In this document: piece by piece, positions 4,982-6,699 of the stretch
Layout: every line of letters begins with the position of its first letter
Position numbering within the stretch: position 1 is the stretch's first letter
Source of the DNA: Candidatus Dormiibacterota bacterium
GTDB lineage: Bacteria > Chloroflexota > Dormibacteria > Aeolococcales > Aeolococcaceae
Direction of reading: 5' to 3'
Assembly (NCBI GenBank): GCA_003136295.1
Contig: PLDZ01000060.1
Span: forward strand, 9,719 to 16,417
DNA: 6,699 nucleotides
The notes under the pieces: generated by a model
Databases searched by the model: none
Seen by the model: the letters and a program-made list of their open reading frames with translations, nothing else
Told to the model about the DNA's origin: nothing
Position numbers and translations under genes: made by a program

Positions 4982-5836
4982 GTGTCCAGGGTAAGTGACG
5001 GCGGGGTCGCCGTCGAAGTGACCAAGCTGGTGAAGTCGTTCCGTCGCGAGCGACGCGGACGTCCGTGGAGGCGCGGCACGCCGGCGCAGGAATTCAGGCG
5101 CGCTGTCGACTCGGTCGATCTGCGTGTGCGCGACGGCGAGATGGTCGCGATCGTCGGGCTGAACGGCAGCGGCAAATCGACGCTGCTCCGCGTGCTCGCG
5201 ACCCTGACCATCCCCGATGAAGGGAGTGCCTGTGTGTTCGGCCACGATGTGGTCTCGGACAGTCACGAGGTGCGTCGCCACGTGAATCGCGTCTCCGTCG
5301 AGGCGAGCTTCTTCAAAGAGATGAGCCCGTGGGAGAACCTGTCGTACGCCACCCGTCTCTACGGGCGGGGCGGTCGCGGCACCCGCGAGGCGGCGCTCGC
5401 GGCGCTCATCCGGCTCGGACTGCCGCGTGACACGCTGGACAGGCCGATGAAGCAGCTGTCACGAGGACAGCAGCAGAAGGTCGCGATCGCTCGCAGCCTG
5501 CTGACGAGTCCATCGCTGCTGCTCATGGACGAGCCGACAACCGGTCTCGACCCGCGCTCCAAGCGCGAGGTCCAGGGATTCGTCCGCGATATCCGGCTGC
5601 AATCGGGCGTGACGGTGCTGCTCAGCACGCACGACCTCGAGGAGGCGGAACGGCTCTGTGATCGGGTGGTCATTCTCGATCGCGGCCGGATCCTCGCCGA
5701 AGGCGCGCCGGATGCGCTGCGCAGGGAGCACGGCATTTCAGGCGACGGATCGTCACTGGAGGACGTCTTCCTCCGGCTGACCGGAAAGAGCTTTGACGAC
5801 GACAGCGAAGCCCAGGACGAAGAGGAGGAATCGTGA
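4982..5836 (+). CDS. ABC transporter ATP-binding protein, ABC-2 exporter type (DrrA-like)
   Basis: This 284-residue ATPase subunit would power export through the permease encoded next. Walker A is GLNGSGKST (59-67), the signature is LSRGQQQK (159-166), Walker B is LLLMDEPT (179-186) with D-loop GLDP (188-191), and the H-loop is STHD with H217. The C-terminal SLEDVFLRLTGK (258-269) is typical of DrrA/ABC-2 ATPases. At the Q-loop position the sequence reads VSVEASFFKEMS (104-115), with Glu or Ala where Gln is expected; this variant occurs in part of the ABC-2 family. There is a basic insert (about 21-40) between the first strands and an acidic tail (272-284). GTG 4982 is chosen for its AGGAGA site. 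The in-frame ATG 4931 lies inside the terminator hairpin and would add a non-homologous extension. The gene overlaps the permease gene by one base. The substrate is unknown. Confidence 0.93.
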   Translation: MSRVSDGGVAVEVTKLVKSFRRERRGRPWRRGTPAQEFRRAVDSVDLRVRDGEMVAIVGLNGSGKSTLLRVLATLTIPDEGSACVFGHDVVSDSHEVRRHVNRVSVEASFFKEMSPWENLSYATRLYGRGGRGTREAALAALIRLGLPRDTLDRPMKQLSRGQQQKVAIARSLLTSPSLLLMDEPTTGLDPRSKREVQGFVRDIRLQSGVTVLLSTHDLEEAERLCDRVVILDRGRILAEGAPDALRREHGISGDGSSLEDVFLRLTGKSFDDDSEAQDEEEES

Positions 5837-6699
5837 TGAGTGCCGGCATGCAAGATGCCGACCTGCGCTCACGTGGGATGCGTCTCGAGGCCAACGCGTT
5901 CCTGGGGTTCTTCGAACGTCAGCGCAACCTCTACCGCCGCTACTGGGTGTGGGAGGTGGTCTGGCTGGTGTACAGCATCGTCAGCACGCTGAGCATCGGG
6001 TACCTGGCATCAGGTCTCGACTCGTTCGGCGGCTCCGGCGCGCACGTCAACGTCGCGCAGGCGCAGCTGTACCTGCTGATCGGGTCGCTGCTCTGGAGCT
6101 ACCTGTCCTTGATGTTCTTCGACGTGTCCTTCGCGATCGCCTGGGAGCGATGGGAAGGAACCATCGAGTACACCTTCATGGCCCCGGTTCGGCGCGTCAC
6201 CCACCTGCTCGGCATCTGCTCGTTCGCGATCGTCTACGCGATGCTTCGCAGCGTCATCATCCTGGCCGCGATCGCGCTGGCGTTCCACCTCGACCTCTCC
6301 CACGCCGATGTGGGCGCAGCGCTCCTGGTGCTCGCTGCGGCAACCTTCCCGGTGCTGGGCCTTGGCATCTTCACGTCCGTCCTGCCGCTGCTCTCGCCGG
6401 AGAAGGGCGAGCAGATGACCGTTGCGGTGCAGGGCGTATTGCTGCTGGTCTCGGGCGTGTACTACCCGTTGACGGTGCTGCCGGTGGTGTTCCGCGTCAT
6501 GGGTGACGCATCGCCGCTCACCTACACGCTCACCGGGATGCGCGCCGCATTGCTCGATCACGCCGGCGCCGGGGCCCTGCTCGGCACGATCCTGTTGTTG
6601 CTCGCCATGGGTTCGGTGCTGATCCCATGCGGGATCCTGGTGTTTTCGAAGGCGGAGCGGCGTGCGAAGCGGCTCGGGCTTCTCAAGCGCAACGGCTAG
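5836..6699 (+). CDS. ABC-2 type transporter permease (DrrB-like)
   Basis: This is a 287-residue membrane subunit of the exporter with six likely membrane segments, at about residues 39-59, 76-97, 123-150, 157-184, 195-220 and 247-270, and basic cytoplasmic ends. The ERWEGTIEYTFMAPV stretch (104-118), between segments 2 and 3, is the characteristic ABC-2 cytoplasmic coupling region. SGVYYPLTVLP (206-216) and ASPLTYTLTGMRAALL (225-240) are also family landmarks. ATG 5836 is chosen: it overlaps the ATPase stop as TGATG, and a GAGGAGG site (5822-5828) lies seven bases upstream. GTG 5833 is possible but too close to that site. The stop TAG occupies the last three bases of the window, so the gene is complete. 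It would form a complex with the ATPase encoded directly upstream. The substrate (lipid, antibiotic or polysaccharide precursor) cannot be told, and a second permease may follow beyond the window. Confidence 0.92.
   Translation: MSAGMQDADLRSRGMRLEANAFLGFFERQRNLYRRYWVWEVVWLVYSIVSTLSIGYLASGLDSFGGSGAHVNVAQAQLYLLIGSLLWSYLSLMFFDVSFAIAWERWEGTIEYTFMAPVRRVTHLLGICSFAIVYAMLRSVIILAAIALAFHLDLSHADVGAALLVLAAATFPVLGLGIFTSVLPLLSPEKGEQMTVAVQGVLLLVSGVYYPLTVLPVVFRVMGDASPLTYTLTGMRAALLDHAGAGALLGTILLLLAMGSVLIPCGILVFSKAERRAKRLGLLKRNG

Noticed and set aside
5793..6506. Plus-strand frame of 237 codons across the permease gene
   Set aside because: It is out of frame with the clearly recognisable ABC-2 permease. Its product is Arg/Pro/Gly-rich and lacks membrane segments.

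Overview
This is a GC-rich bacterial chromosomal fragment whose third-codon positions are strongly G/C. It carries the 3' end of a YvcK/CofD-like gene, two tandem FemAB-type peptidoglycan-bridge transferases, an HU-family DNA-binding protein, a secreted or anchored S11-type D-alanyl-D-alanine carboxypeptidase, a small zinc-ribbon protein, and an ABC-2 type exporter (ATPase plus permease). YvcK together with FemAB proteins points to a peptidoglycan-containing Terrabacteria lineage, such as Actinomycetota, Chloroflexota or a related uncultured phylum like Dormibacterota. That placement is inference; no rRNA or other lineage marker lies in the window.

Layout: yvcK (+) runs in from the left edge and ends at 491. 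It converges with a two-gene operon on the minus strand (2549 to 502), in which two different FemAB-fold proteins overlap by ATGA. The HU gene (+, 2631-2945) diverges from that operon behind a near-consensus promoter that overlaps the operon's 5' edge. A GC-rich stem-loop follows HU, then the carboxypeptidase gene (+, 3042-4310). A 121-residue zinc-ribbon protein on the minus strand (4687-4322) converges with the carboxypeptidase. Between it and the ABC operon lies an intergenic leader of about 290 bases, followed by the ATPase (4982-5836) and the permease (5836-6699). The permease stop codon is the last three bases of the window, so that gene is complete.

Functionally, the left and middle parts have a cell-wall theme. 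YvcK-family proteins support wall synthesis in relatives that have been studied, the FemAB pair would add amino acids to the stem peptide of lipid II, and the carboxypeptidase would trim the terminal D-Ala. The right part is an exporter of unknown substrate.

The most interesting element is the ABC-operon leader at about 4732-4984. It holds a good sigma70-type promoter (TTGACT, 17 bases, TACCAT), a short ORF with its own ribosome-binding site, and a long hairpin ending in a T-run that looks like an intrinsic terminator (4908-4947). An upstream segment (4846-4863) can pair with the 5' arm of that terminator over 14 base pairs. A further pairing covers the Shine-Dalgarno sequence of the ATPase gene. 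Together these make a candidate attenuator. It could be driven by a leader peptide, by a ligand-binding RNA, or by a divergent T-box-like element, since the core around 4844-4857 resembles the T-box sequence. I do not recognise it as a known riboswitch class. All pairings were found by eye and no folding energies were computed.
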